NCBI RefSeq assembly: GCF_001680005.1
Contig: NC_033565.1
Location: 601,501-665,500 of the forward strand
Direction: 5' to 3'
Source: Plasmodium coatneyi
Taxonomy: Eukaryota > Apicomplexa > Aconoidasida > Haemosporida > Plasmodiidae
DNA: 64,000 nt
Of the stretch, positions 46,501 through 58,950 are shown in pieces. Position 1 is the first letter of the stretch, and every line of letters begins with the position of its first letter. The notes under the pieces were generated by a model. That model searched no databases. It was given only the letters and a program-made list of their open reading frames with translations, and was not told the DNA's origin. The position numbers were made by a program, and so were the translations under genes.

Positions 46501-49500
46501 CTATGAATGAAAATATCATCGCCCATTATTTTTTCCGTATCGATTAGGATCTCATCAAAATTAAAGAGGTTTCTCAGATTCATATATTTGCAGTGTTCGT
46601 TGTTGTACCTCCTGGATGGCTTCACCGAAGCAAGGTCTTTATACTGTTCCTTCCTGTCTTGCATGAATAATTTCTCCTCGTTGTTATTGCCCTGTTCGTG
46701 ATGATCCTTCCATTTACACCTACCTTGATCACCTCCTTCAGAGTCTTTGGAGAACGAATCCCGTGCTGTATCCAAGTTGAAGTAATTCGAATTGTTGTAC
46801 AAATCGGACCTCTCCTCACATTCAGGGTTGCTCATCATGGTGCCCTCCTTACAGGTGTGATACTCCCATTCGAGCGACTTGGAAGTTCCAGTCATGTTCG
46901 CATATCTCTCCCTCCTCTTCGTGTAGTAATTCTGCACAATGTCATTATTGCTGCTGAAGGAGTGTAGCATTTCCGAGTTGTAACTATTGAGCATCCTCCT
47001 CCTATGGTGTGTCATATAATCTGGGAGAGTGCCTTTTTTCCCTTCTACGGAGGAACCCTCCTTATTATCCTGTTGTGTGACTCTCTTCCTCAAAATCATG
47101 TAAAATATTTTTTCAAAATCTTCTTTATTGTACAGAATTTTTTCATTGTCCAAAATTTTGATGACCAATTTTTTTATATATTTTTCGTAATTTTTGTTAA
47201 CCGTAAATTCGTTTTCCGTCTTTTCAGGATGATCACCACTGTTCGTGTCCTTTTCCCTCACCATATGGTTTAACTTGAAATACCTGTTTAATACTTTGTA
47301 GAGCAACTCATTCGTCACGTTGATCCTATTCAAGTGCACAGTGTTTTTATTGCTAGACAGGAGGAACTGTTTGATATTCTTTAGTTTGTTGATTCTCCCC
47401 TTTATCAACTCGACATGCTCTAAAGGGAGTACATGTTTGTGTATTCCCATGAGGGACACGCACATTTCGTTCAGATTGCAGTTTAGTAGATTCACCGTGA
47501 GGGACAAGACGTTGTCATTTTTTTTCAGCTTCACCGACTTTATGCTGAAAAGAGGTGATCTGTTCGTCACATTTTGGGTCATCCTAGGCGACTTTCCCGC
47601 TCGGTGGTCACTTGTGCTGATGATACTGCAACTAGAGATACTTCCAATTGGTCCATTTCTTACCATATCCGCGGTGGATACCTGGTCTGGGTCGCATCCC
47701 TCCAAATGCATTTCACCCCGCAGGCCCTGGGCTGAATCCGTCCGGTCACACAAATGATAGCTACTCTTCACATTGCCAAAGGAAGTGTGAAAAATGTGAT
47801 CCACATTCACCCCCCTCGCGCTCAGATAAAGCAACGAATCAGTCTTGTCCTGGAACAAGAACAAATTCCTCACGTGACCGAAAACCCCAATGGATAACAA
47901 ATTTCGATTCTTTACCTTACTCCTATTGTTATTATACTGGATGTACCTCCATAAAAAACTATAATATCTGCTTCTAATAGAGTAAAGAAAATTTCTCTTC
48001 CTCAGATAGGAAAAGGTATTATTCACTTTTGTATGATAGAAATTCCTATGTGCAACAAAGAGGTTGTTAAAAATTATGTTATGTATGTTGGTTATGTCCC
48101 TTTCCTGCGTTTTTACAAAATGATCTAGACTTCTGCTTCTGTGGAGGTTACTCTTTTTATGACTTTCCAGTTCGTCTCCGCTGTGGTCCTCCTCCGACTG
48201 TTCGGAACTAATGGAGGTGGTCTCACTAGTACTATCATTGTTGACATCCCCACGATGGTCACTACTATTCGTAATAGCCCCATTTGGGTGCTTCCTTACC
48301 ACGTAGTCACTCCCCTCAGTGGTCATATTACCTTTATGCAATTTTCTGCCTTTCATTTTCATTTCACTTTGCTTCTCATCCGGCAACGATTTAAACGGAT
48401 CGAGAAGAAGATCATGTTCGATGAACTTTTCCTGATAACGTGAGTTCCCCCGGGTGTTGTTGCTTCGCCTTGTCTTATTAAGGAAGCTTCTCAAATTAAC
48501 CACTTCATTTTGTACATACGAGGAGTGATAAAAATAGAACTTCAACTCATCCATGCGAAGACGCAGAATCTTCTTCTTCCTTACGCTCTTACTTATGCAT
48601 AAGCAAATACATTCTATAACTTCCTTGTCGATGTAATTATCATATTTCAGGAAAAGCTCAAGACACGTATTACTCGTGGGGATGAAGTTCACAAGGGGTA
48701 GTAAATTATTCACATTAATTACGTACTTGCAAATGGTTATGTCAATATCCCTTACATTGTTCGAGTAATCATTAATAATAATAATTAGGCAGTTTGGGAT
48801 TAGGACCACTTGGTTATTAATTATGCGATCGAAATTGTTGTCCTCAATGGGTTTGTCATTATGATTTTTCATATTATTTAGGGTTTCTTTTTTTTGCTTG
48901 CCTAGAATAAACTTCCAGAATGTATTTCGATTATTCCTCCTATTTGGTATGTTGTTATTTTGGCATCTACCTTCTTCACGCTCATTTTTGATATGCTCAC
49001 TTTCAAGACTTCGCAAATTTTCGACTTGGATTTTTTCTCCATCATCTTCCCCTTGGAGATGCTTTTCGTCAAAATATCCTCTCCCAAACAGCTTGCACAT
49101 TTTGTAATTATTAAAACTGTTCATGCAAAGGTTGCCGTCTTGGTCGCTCCCCGTATTGCTAGAGTTGTACAGAATTCCATTCGCGCTTTCACCTTCCCCA
49201 TTAAGATAATTTTCATAACCATTTCGATCTCCTTGCGCTAGGCTGTTTCGCTTGGCGCTATTACATGGTTTTAATGTCTCATTGGGGAGAAAACCACTCC
49301 CATTCGGTGGGTCCCCACTTGCTGCGTAATAATCTGCACCTTCAAGCAGTACCCCCTTTTCCGTTCCTCCCTGTCTGATTAGACCACTCATCATATGCCC
49401 GAAATTCTTCTCTATAATTCTTTCCTCCTTGGAATGTATCCTCTCGAGCGAGTCAACACAGTCATCCCCAACATTCGAATGTCCAAACTGGTAAAAGCTT

Positions 49501-52067
49501 ACGTTGTTGCTATTCGGCTCATGATACAGGCAGAAATTTCTCATGGGTAATTTCTCTACATAGTGAATACAGTACTTCCTCTTATTCATGAGAAATTTTT
49601 TATTTTTCTTAAAAAGAACAAAAAGGGAATGTATATCGACGTTGTGAAAATAAATGCCCATCTTCTTCTTTATGGTGGATAGTTTTTCCTGCTTAAATAG
49701 GAAGGAACAGGCTAGTGTGTAGGACAGGAGGCACTTATTGGACTTCACTCTGGAATTACTGAAGTGACTATATTTTATGGGTATATAGGTGAACTGAATT
49801 TTTGGAATAACCAAATTGAATAACATGTCGTGGGAAAACCATTTGTCTAACTTCTCTAAATTTTCATTGATAATGGAGGTGTTTGCCCCTTTCTGATTTT
49901 TAATAAAATTGTACAACAACTTTTTCCACTCTCTTCTCTTCACATTATCGTTGTTGAAATATTCCTTGCTGTATATGCACTCATCGGAGAGTATCCTCAA
50001 CTTGGTTAGCAAGTGAATAGGACACGAAGCTTCAAACATTTCCAGAAAATCCTCAGTCCCCCTATCGTAAACGTAATTTTTCTCATTTCGTAATTTTCTC
50101 AATTCGGAATATTTTATGCAATTTTCTATACTTGGAATGATGTTAAAAATTTTGTTGCACCCCCCTTTGTATAGGAACCAGAATTCTATGTACTTAATGA
50201 AGTTGTAAAAAGAGTCCAACGCGGAGGCGGTAAAAAAGACGTTTAAACTTTCAAACGCAGAAATGTCACTAAAAATGGGGGGATAGTCATTCTTGAAACT
50301 GCGTTCCATTATCTCATCGTAGTTTCTCAATTCGGAGTTACAAAGATGGTCATTGGATTCATACCCGTCTGGATTATTTGAAATAAAGAATGCATCATTG
50401 TTCAAGTGTGTTAAGTTACTATTGCCATAGTTATAGCAGTAGCAGGTTCCCTTCACATGTTCCTCTTCTTCCTCTATTTTTACATTATTGTAAAAGTCAT
50501 CTTCAATATTCTCTTGCATATGCTTAACAAAGGAGAGTTCCACATTCTTGAAACATTTTAAATCATTTTTCAGTTCGTTCAGTGCCTTCATGTCATACTT
50601 CTTAAAAACGACGTGCATGTCTAATCCATCTTTCGCTGTTATTCTGAACCCTAAGTCATGCTTCGGAATTTCAAAATTGTAATTACTTTTTCCTTTCTTT
50701 TTATTTTTTTGCTTACTCGCTGATTCGCTTGGGGTCAAATTTTTGCCAAATCGCCCCGTTCGCATCTGTCTGCGTACCTTTCTCTTTAAGTTTCCATCTT
50801 TTATCCTATCATCGATGTCGTAGTCACTGAAGGAACGGAATTCCTTTGCCAGTATGTGATTATTTAAGGAGCTCCTTCTTTTCGCCCTCCTCCAGCTGTG
50901 CCTCTTGCCTCGGTGCACTGAGCTGGCGCTCTCGCTGAACAGGTTTTCGATGGCCGTCAGGAAGTATTCCTCTGCAAGGTTGGGCAATGTAGGTGGTAAG
51001 TGTGAGCATTTGCATGTGAAAGCGGATTGTCTCCACAGAGAGGACAACTTTTTATCATTTGGTACGGCTACGTTGTTCACACTTTGGTGTTATTTATTTT
51101 ATTATTTTATTAACCCCGATGGGGCCGCACTTACCCCTTCCGTCGTCGCTTCCCCCCTTCGACTTAAACGCACCCTGGTGAGCCTTCTCACTGTTATGAA
51201 GTAGGTCAGCCTTCCTCTTCTTCATCTGCTTCTTGTACTTTATCTTCTTCTTGTATTCCTTGTAAATAATATGAAGTCCCATCATCCTTATCCATATGTT
51301 AATTAGGAAGTTCTTCTTGATATTTTTTTTCTCTTCCTCTGTCAGCTTAACGTTGTACTTGTTCAGTTCGTCTATCTTAAAATTCTTTATCAAAAATTCA
51401 AACGTAAAAGGATTTTTATGAATATAATTATCGAAAAATACGATTTTGATATTCTGCACTAAAATTCTTAGCGAGTTGACTAGCTTAACTGGCAGTGCTT
51501 TTAAAAAGTTTTCTTCTTTTTTTTCCTTGGATATATTAATGCTGTCCCATTTTTGCAGTTTCGTCTTTTTCTGCTTGTACTGGTGATTCATAATTTTGTT
51601 GGTGTCCCACAAACTCGGGTAGGAAAACTTTATAACCAGGAACAGGTCATTGGCGTAAATATTTATGGGGCTAATATTATTTGAAAAAATTGATGACCAC
51701 AGAAATTTTATGCGCAGATTTTTTATGTTCGAGTAGACTATTTCGAAGGGCAGCTCCATCAGTTCGAATAGTTTTTCTGGGAATGGGACATTCTTCAGCA
51801 GGATCTGCAAAGGTGTGTGTGTGTATCATTGTATGTTTGTGTATTTGTGTGATGAGGGGACGGGGAATTTACGTTAACCGATGTGGCTAACAGCTCATTC
51901 GTGAGTTCATGTCATGACTTAGAGCAACGCTGCTCCAGCAAATAAGTGCCTACTTCCGGGGAGGTCACAGAATTGATCGTCAAATTTTGTATGGCGTCCC
52001 ATTCTCCCAAGTACTCTTGTCCGAAAAGTTTGATAAATTGATTAATTATATTTTTTATCATATTCAT
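25599..52067 (-). CDS. Giant VPS13/chorein-like bulk lipid-transfer protein, about 8600 residues
   Basis: Exons on the minus strand: 51954-52067 (38 codons, donor GAA|GTAGGC), 51135-51804 (TTTGCAG acceptor, AAGGG|GTAAGT donor), 50971 down to about 34266, a second part down to 33509 (CCAAAT|GTAAGT donor), and 33263-25599 (TTTGCAG acceptor). Joining exons 1 and 2 gives a chorein N-terminus: FGQEYLGEWDAIQNLTI, then ILLKNVPFPEKLFELMELPF, IKNLRIKFLW and ANDLFLVIKF. The C-terminal 250 residues match the VPS13 end: PVDTPSMRIHLISQ, SNPFAFIKGFIKGITALFKE, DGFMSGFKCG and VNTVGGLFQSLSHM. Just after the last junction, NNSGLYFRIYKEGK and NLPNPITVIVRM recall adaptor-binding repeats. VPS13 proteins form a grooved rod that moves lipids at membrane contact sites. 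Lys/Asn-rich and acidic inserts make this one over twice the size of human VPS13. A frame break at an 18-A run (34275-34292) divides exon 3. Confidence 0.85.
29455..29515. repeat. In-frame 12-base coding repeat in the giant gene (DEAA units)
   Basis: On the minus strand the sequence encodes GDEAADEAADEAVDEGV from tandem 12-base units (GAAGCGGCCGAT-like). It lies in an acidic low-complexity insert of the VPS13-like protein, close to a longer Glu/Asp-rich run at about 29960-30060. Confidence 0.8.
34275..34292. repeat. 18-base homopolymer at a reading-frame break
   Basis: Eighteen T on the plus strand (A on the sense strand). The sense frame enters as EKKKKKK and stops two codons later at TAA (34266-34268). 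The same strand in the next frame is open for 280 codons beyond. Removing one A, or adding two, would connect them. See the finding for the alternative small intron. Confidence 0.85.
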
Positions 52068-55000
52068 TGTGGCGACATTATCGTTAAGGGGTCATCCGCC
52101 AGGGGGCACAAACGGGAAAAAAAAAAAAAACAAACAGCCAAAGAAGCAGCAAACAAACGGTGAACCCGCACAGAAATAAAGTGCGGTGACGGAAAAACAA
52201 AAAACTGATCCTAGCACAATTTGGAGTTCTATCTTGAGAGGTCGCCTTCCCTGTCCAAAGTACCTACATGTAAATCTGTACGTACGTACGTGCGCGCTTC
52301 TGCGTATACACGATAAGAGCTCAAAAGTGAAGAAATTATTAAGCTGTGTGAGTAACGGAGTAGAGGCATTCACCTACATGGATGCATTACTACACCTGGA
52401 CAAGAAGACGCACAATTCTACCTGTCTCGACGTTGTTCCTCACATTAATTTATTCTAAAAAAAAAATGGGCAAAAATCAAATAAAAATCTATTTCTATCC
52501 ACCACTTTGGCGAAGAAGTGCACCAAATTGTGCAGAATGTGAAGCCAACACAAATTTGCTAAAATGGGGGAGGCGTCTGATTGTATTGACATTTGCATTA
52601 TCTTGCATGTTTTTTGTCTTCCCCTTTATGTTTACCTTTTACTGAATGTTCATGGCATCCACGGGCCATTCAGATCACTTCAAAATAACTTTCACAAATA
52701 TAGGGTGGTATAGTGAACTAGTAACATGTTCTTCAAAAGGAATAATTTAAGTCAGGAATGCGAGAAAAAGGGTATCTATAAAATGCTTTGATATTACCAA
52801 ATTATAGAACAAAGAAAAAAAAAAAAAAAAAAACCACATAAAAAAGTATACTTCACAGTATTGTATACACAAATATGGATGATGTTACTGCATCCAGTTC
52901 GGAAATTTGTGCCAAGCTGATCAAGGGGCACACATGCGTGCACTGGTATGTATGCATTCACAAGTACACATTATGCATCCACACCACAAACATTGCTTTG
53001 AAAACAAGTTGGGCAAGAGCGGAAAGATTAAAAAGCGTGTGCAGGGGTGGCACAAACGAAGATTTAAAAAAAAAAAAATACATACATATGTATATATACA
53101 TATAAGTGTATATGCGACCAAGTTAAAACAAACTGCGAAGAACGGAAAGTACAGTGAAACACTACGTGTATGGGCCCCCAAATAATGCGCACTTCATGCG
53201 ACAAAGTGGCACAAAGGGGGAAAAGATTACTCGAATGTTTGCATTTGAAAATATTGCTAAATGGTAATAAGCATGACGAAGCACTGCTAAGCATTACTGC
53301 TTGTCAAAATGGACAAACGGCCTGGAAGAATAAAAAAAAAAATACTCACGAACACGTAGCATGTAAAAATAATTCCCCAGGAATAATATTCCTTTTAGCA
53401 CATGGCTAAAAGCGTATCGCAGAAGAAACGCTCTTCATTTCCACTCATTCGATTAATTTCCACTTTTTGTACACATGCGTGAATTAATTTTTTTTTTATG
53501 TGCGCCCTACTGTAAAATTTTTATACTTGGCAAAAGTGACCATTTAAAAGAAATGATCCAAGGGCAGACAAAACGAAAATTCGAGTAGCAAGTTTAAAAT
53601 GCCAGTTTTGTATTTTTTCCCTTTTTTTGCAAAAAAATGCGGTAAGGCCAATTTTTCCATTCAGAAATAGGAACATACGTGCGTACACTCATTTGAATGC
53701 GTTCGAGGAACATAAAGTGATGCCACTATAAAGCATAGGAAATGTATTACGAAACCGCAGAGGGGTAGACGTATGCCCCCACCATGCATTTATTTATGGT
53801 CAATTCGTCTCATTCGTTTTATCAACTTTCACCCAGTTTGCCGCCACGCCCTTTCGAAATTTTATCTCCGCACTGATCAACCGTTATCATATTTGTTTTT
53901 TCTGAGGTACGTCAAAATGAAGGCGAGTTTTTATATACACGCCATTGTCTATAAGAGGAAATTTCTCACTTTTCCATTTATTATTTGCCCTTTTTTTTTT
54001 CCCCATTTTGTGCCTCGAAAATGCAAATGTCTAATGTCCGCCGTGAATCCGCCGTTTGTTCGCCGCTTGTCCACTGTTGTGCCATTTTTTTAAAAGGAAA
54101 AAGAAAAAGAACAGCGAAAAGAATATTCCAACATGCTTTGTCCGTTTGCCACTTTGTGTAGTCTTTTCGAAGCGCCACCATTTTACTTTTTCACGCTTGG
54201 CAACAAAATGGGACCATTTAAAAAAAAAAATAAAATAAATAATACGCCATATAACCCGTCAAATAATTCTCTAAATAATGAACAACATAACCTGTTAATC
54301 CGCGAATAACCCGTTAACCTGATCAAATTACAACTGCTACACCTCTGTAGCCAATTCGCGGAAATTGTAACAGAACGGGGGAAAAAAAAATGGCAACGGA
54401 CGCGGCAAAAAATATAGCATATGAATAATGCTAAATATGCAAACGCGCTGAACATGAACGAAAAATGTAAAACGTTTTCATTTAAAAACCACAAAATGAA
54501 CCATTTTAGCGTTTTGGAGGTAGTAGAATTTTAGCTGCTTTTTTTTTAATTATTCCCTCCCGCCACACGTAATCAAAGCATAGCACAAACGGATATTTCC
54601 CATAACAATAAATTTTGACATCCTCGTTGGAAACTGTTTTTCCTTGTTCCAACTTTTTTTGGTAGATTTTTCTCTAATTTTGTATGCATAAAATTGTACC
54701 CCAGGAATTGCGAATGGACGACTTCAACAAATGAACGTATTATTGTAGCTCTATAAGACTACGTAAAATCTGTATCATCCTAACTATGCGTGTTTTTATG
54801 TCGCCTTATCCTGTCGCTGTGCTGAAGAAATTATGTTAAAGAATCAGCAGTATCCTACCACTGCTATGCTGCAACGGACGTCAAATACATATTGAAGAGG
54901 AACACATAAATTCACGTAAATTGGCATGCCAATAACATACGTACGAACGCAGGGATAGAGGAACATACAAAGAGTTTACTTCCACAGGAGTACCTACTGA

Positions 55001-55125
55001 TTCTCCTGTCATTACATGTAGACCCGCTTTTTTGTTGCAACAAAAAAACTTTTAAAAATTTAATTCAAAATTGAAAAAAGAAAAAATATTTTCTAAATGA
55101 TTGTACTTAAAGTATCTTAGAGGAG
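52068..55125. other. Divergent intergenic region between VPS13-like and BUD23 genes
   Basis: About 3 kb that should hold both promoters. Poly(A) runs at 52117-52130, 52815-52833 and 54220-54229. A plus-strand ORF at 52466-52645 (from an internal Met, MGKNQIKIYFYPPLWRRSAP onward) ends in a hydrophobic helix and has a CAEC pair, but nothing supports it further. No other coding signal is convincing. Confidence 0.5.
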
Positions 55126-57247
55126 ATGGTTAGGCCAGAGTATTCTTCCCCCCCTGACATTGTAATTAAGAAAAATAGTCGAACAAAAGGCATAACGATT
55201 TACCATCATGATAGATGAAATTGTAGACCCCTAGATCTACATTCTGTGTCTCCCTATACGTACAAGCATATGTAGTTCTATATTCACCACAAAGACCATT
55301 TTGCATATACATACACACGCCCAAAAAACCCCTTACAGTTTTATAACGAGGATGAAGCCAAAAAATACGTCCGCAATTCCAGAATCAGGGACATTCAGTC
55401 CCAAATGACTGAGCGAGCTTTAGAATTGCTGGTACTCCCGGAAGTAAGTCAAAATGTGGCATCACTCAATTTTGCATGTTCGCCATTTCGAATGAGGCGC
55501 ATACAGAATTTTTCCACGCCTTCTCCACTTTTCGCGTTAACTATTTTGCTGTTTTTTGGTTTTCCCCTTTTTAGAGCCCCTGCTTGCTGCTAGACATTGG
55601 ATGCGGATCAGGAATAAGTGGAATGACCCTGAACGAATCCGATCACTTTTGGATAGGAATTGACATCAGCATTCATATGATAAGTACTGGCAATTTTTTC
55701 TTCCCCGTCATTTTGACCTATGTCCCAAGTTATGGGTCCATACCGCTTCGCATGTGCATATAAAAACAACATGTAACATTTTGCTTCTTCGTCTTTGCAG
55801 AAGCGGGATTGCAGAATGAAGCCCACCACGGAGGGGACATGATCCTAGCCGACATGGGAAAACGTAACCTTCGCGATGTGCCCACATGCAAAAGAAAAAG
55901 AAAATTGCACATTGGGATTATTACATCCATGGGATGAGTACACTACTGCATATTCTATTAAGCGGCTTATGCACGCCTAACCGACTTTTTCACATTTCAC
56001 CGTTTCCCTGTTTTTCTATTTCCCGCCCGACCTTCTCAGTGATGAGATTCCAGCCGTGCATTTTCGACGGAGTAGTCAGGTAGACAATCCCTTTTTTACT
56101 ACTGATTCGTTCAATGCACTTCTTTCTTCACACCGGAGAGCGTTTATTTAAAAATGTTTGTATGTTTTTTTCCACCCCTATTTCAGCATATCTGCCCTTC
56201 AGTGGCTATGCAACTGGGACAAGAAGGACGAAAGTCCCAAAGTCAGAATTAGCACATTCTTTAAGTGGCTATATAACTGCATGAAACGAGGAGCCAGGGC
56301 GGTAAGCATCAACTCGTAGTGCGCGCGCCTCACAGATGTTCGTCTGTTTAGGGTACTAGAAGGCATCTATTACGCATGACAGATAAGAACGCATTCCTCA
56401 TTAGTGTTGTATTCACGAACGGGTGTACTTACCTGCGTGCATTCATCACCCCCTCTTGCAGGTCTTTCAGTTTTACCCAGACTCCGCAGAACAAATTGAA
56501 ACCCTCACGAGCTTCGCCATGAAGGCTGGCTTCGGTGGTGGTGTTGTCGTGGATTTTCCAAATTCGGCAAAGTCGAAAAAGTAATAAAATTAAACTTCCT
56601 TTCAGGGATAAAATGCACATATTTATTTATGCGTACATTTTTTCTCATTCCTTAATGCTTCCCAAATGTGTCTTGACTTTTCCTCTTTAGATATTACCTG
56701 TGCTTGTGGATAGGAACCGCCGTCGTTTCGCACCTTCCGGAGCCTTTGGAGGACGAGGAACATAATGATATTGCGAACACAAACAGGAGGTAAAAATGCC
56801 AAAAGGAGGAGCTAGCTGTGTGTGGAAACGATGTGCGCTTGAATGATGTGTTTGCATACGCCCCTTAGTTCATTTTTTTTTTTTTTATACCATCAATTAT
56901 ATCCCCCAAATTGTGCAAGTATTAAGATGACCACTTACACACGAGCAACTTTTTCCCCACCACAACGCAGACATAATAAGAAAACAAAAAAACAAATAAA
57001 AAAAAACAAGGAATGGATTTTGAAGAAAAAGAATCAGAGAAGAATGAAGGTAAGCCAACGGATAATATGCTCTTCCCAATTTTCAATTAAGCAGCCAACC
57101 TATATACCATTTTGCTCACCGTTTTTACATGGTCATGTGGATATTTGTCAATTCGTTTGTTTTTTTTTTTTCCACACACCTTTTTAGGGACTGGACGTGA
57201 AGAGGGACAGCAAATACACAGGAAGGAAAAGGAAAGGGAAGTTTTAA
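55126..57247 (+). CDS. BUD23: BUD23-type 18S rRNA (guanine-N7) methyltransferase
   Basis: SAM-dependent enzyme that methylates a guanine of 18S rRNA during 40S maturation, normally with TRM112. Ten exons: 55126-55161, 55339-55443, 55575-55683, 55801-55863, 56039-56078, 56187-56301, 56462-56580, 56691-56789, 56971-57049 and 57188-57247. All phases agree and give 274 residues, close to the human protein. Motifs in order: MVRPEYSSPPDI, FYNEDEAKKYVRNSR, SAM motif I LLLDIGCGSGISG (about residues 51-63), WIGIDIS, DMILADMGK, SISALQWLCNWDKK, AVFQFYPDSAEQ, GFGGGVVVDFPNSAKSKKYY, then the basic C-terminal region ending KYTGRKRKGKF. Mapping was by alignment to the remembered family pattern, and each splice site is GT/AG. 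Exons are only 36-119 bases, so ORF searches show almost nothing of this gene. TRM112 is not encoded nearby. Confidence 0.95.
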
Positions 57248-57677
57248 GCGAACATTCCCCTCGATTTGTTCTTACGTTACTCCTACTATTTTTTGTGTAT
57301 CTCTTTTTTACAACATTTGAATTTTTTATTTTTCTCAAAAAATTTGTGGCATTTTGCCCTACATTTGTGTGCAACTTATTTGCTCATACCGATATACACG
57401 CAATAAGTGTTAATAAAAAATTTTTTGTTAACGCTGAACTTAAAAAAAAAAATTGTAAAATAATTCCCCCTCAAAATAGGGAAAAAATAAGAAAAACTGA
57501 AATGTACCTTTCGGCAGGTTGAAAAGACGCTATAAAGCGGGAACGAAATTTTCACAAATTTCGATCAATTTGGACGAATACTTAAAAAAAATTAAAAAGC
57601 ACAACGTGTTAAGTACCATGTGCCTTGGGAAAAAGAAAATGAATGGACACCACTCTGCTTCGCTTTCCTTCTCGCTA

Positions 57678-58594
57678 TTACTTAAGCAGATTGAAATTCT
57701 TTACTATTTCTTCACTTTGATAGTTTTGGTCAAATTCTTTTAATGCTTCGATCAGTTTTTCACAGTTCAGCTCCTTCTACAGTATAGGGGTTGGGGAAAT
57801 AAAGGCAGACATATATGGGTTATCTTATGTATACGATTATGCTGTGAGGTGTGTGGGCGAAAATAATCCTTCCTTTGTGCACTTATGCGTTTAGTACAGA
57901 AAAAGGATCCATCGTATGTTCTATTTTTTGCATCATTATTATGTATGTGCGTGCGTATGTGCGTATGTGCATATGTATGGGTACCTTAAGTTCACCCCTG
58001 CTGTCTTTACACTTCTGGTTGTCGTTACCATGGGGCGCTTCGTTGGGCAGCACAACCGTTGACTGATCTATTAGCTACAAGAAAAGGAATCATAAATGGG
58101 TAATTTCTTTCAAGCAGGTGAACATTCTCCTTGTTAAGAAAGAGAACACTGCTTTCACGTTACATTGCAAGAAAACATTGCTTTCACGTTAGTTTGCACG
58201 ATTTTCCTTTCCATTACTTTGTCTATCGATTTATGCAAAATGAGTGAAATGAATCTGAGGCAGGACTTTTCCGTTACGCTACATCCGCTGTAGGAAAGGT
58301 AGTAGTCAATCAATTCTTCGCTGAACTGGTATGGGTAAGAGCAAAGGGCGGGGAAAAATCATCAGCACGGTTGGTACTATCGATACGCGAATATTGCATA
58401 CGTACTTAATACGCACGCGTACGGGGTAGATAAAATTTGTTCATACACGTGTGAACACGCTGAGCGAGAACATTTGGGAAACTTCCCAATGGAGCGAATC
58501 ACCAAAATGACACATAGTATTTTACCGTTGGTCTATTTTTCAGCAGCAGTTTCAACAACTGTTCATCCTTGTCGCTTACGAAGTTGTCATCCAT
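57678..58594 (-). CDS. TAF10: TAF10-like TFIID subunit (histone-fold core)
   Basis: Probable small subunit of the general transcription factor TFIID (and SAGA in other eukaryotes), acting in the nucleus. Four exons, all phase 0: 58526-58594 (ACG|GTAAAA), 58218-58325 (TACCAG acceptor, AAA|GTAATG), 57985-58074 (TTGTAG acceptor, AAG|GTACCC) and 57678-57776 (CTGTAG acceptor). The product is 121 residues. The order fits TAF10: LLKNRPTFSEELIDYYLSYS (family: YTP.IPD..T.YYL..AGF), then CLRFISLILHKSIDKLI (family: R..RLISLAAQKFI.DI), a charged loop, and LNCEKLIEALKEFDQNYQSE (family: L...DL..AL.EYGI). The unstructured N-terminal region of animal TAF10 is absent, so this is close to the bare histone fold. 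Assignment rests on pattern matching, not a search. Its stop lies 431 bases from the convergent BUD23 stop. Confidence 0.75.
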
Positions 58595-58950
58595 TATGGC
58601 AACCTTGCGTAGTCAGATATTTCAACAATGTGCTTTTTGCGCATGAACATGAGAACACGAATATTAATAAGAGTGATAATTCATTTCCCCTTTTTCCTTT
58701 AACCATTCACCAGGAGGAAAAAAGAATAAGTTAAAACCTAATTCTTGGCAGAGGTTCGCCTCCCTCCCAACCAAACCAGCCACATGGACTGTCACAAATA
58801 TGCAAACAGGTAATTTCAAAACGGTGAAAATATTCGATTATGAATTATTCGTGCCCTGAACATGGGTCAGGAAGAAGCAATCCTTCCGAAAAAAAAAAAA
58901 AATATATATATATATTTCAGTTAGTTTAGCTTCGTAAATCCACCCCGCGG

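Noticed and set aside
52382..52645. Plus-strand ORF of 87 codons with a C-terminal hydrophobic helix
   Set aside because: No homology recognised and no distinguishing signal in a 3 kb divergent promoter region.
56429..56620. Minus-strand ORF of 63 codons within the BUD23 gene
   Set aside because: Antisense to exon 7 and its introns; the plus-strand exon is firmly supported by the family alignment.
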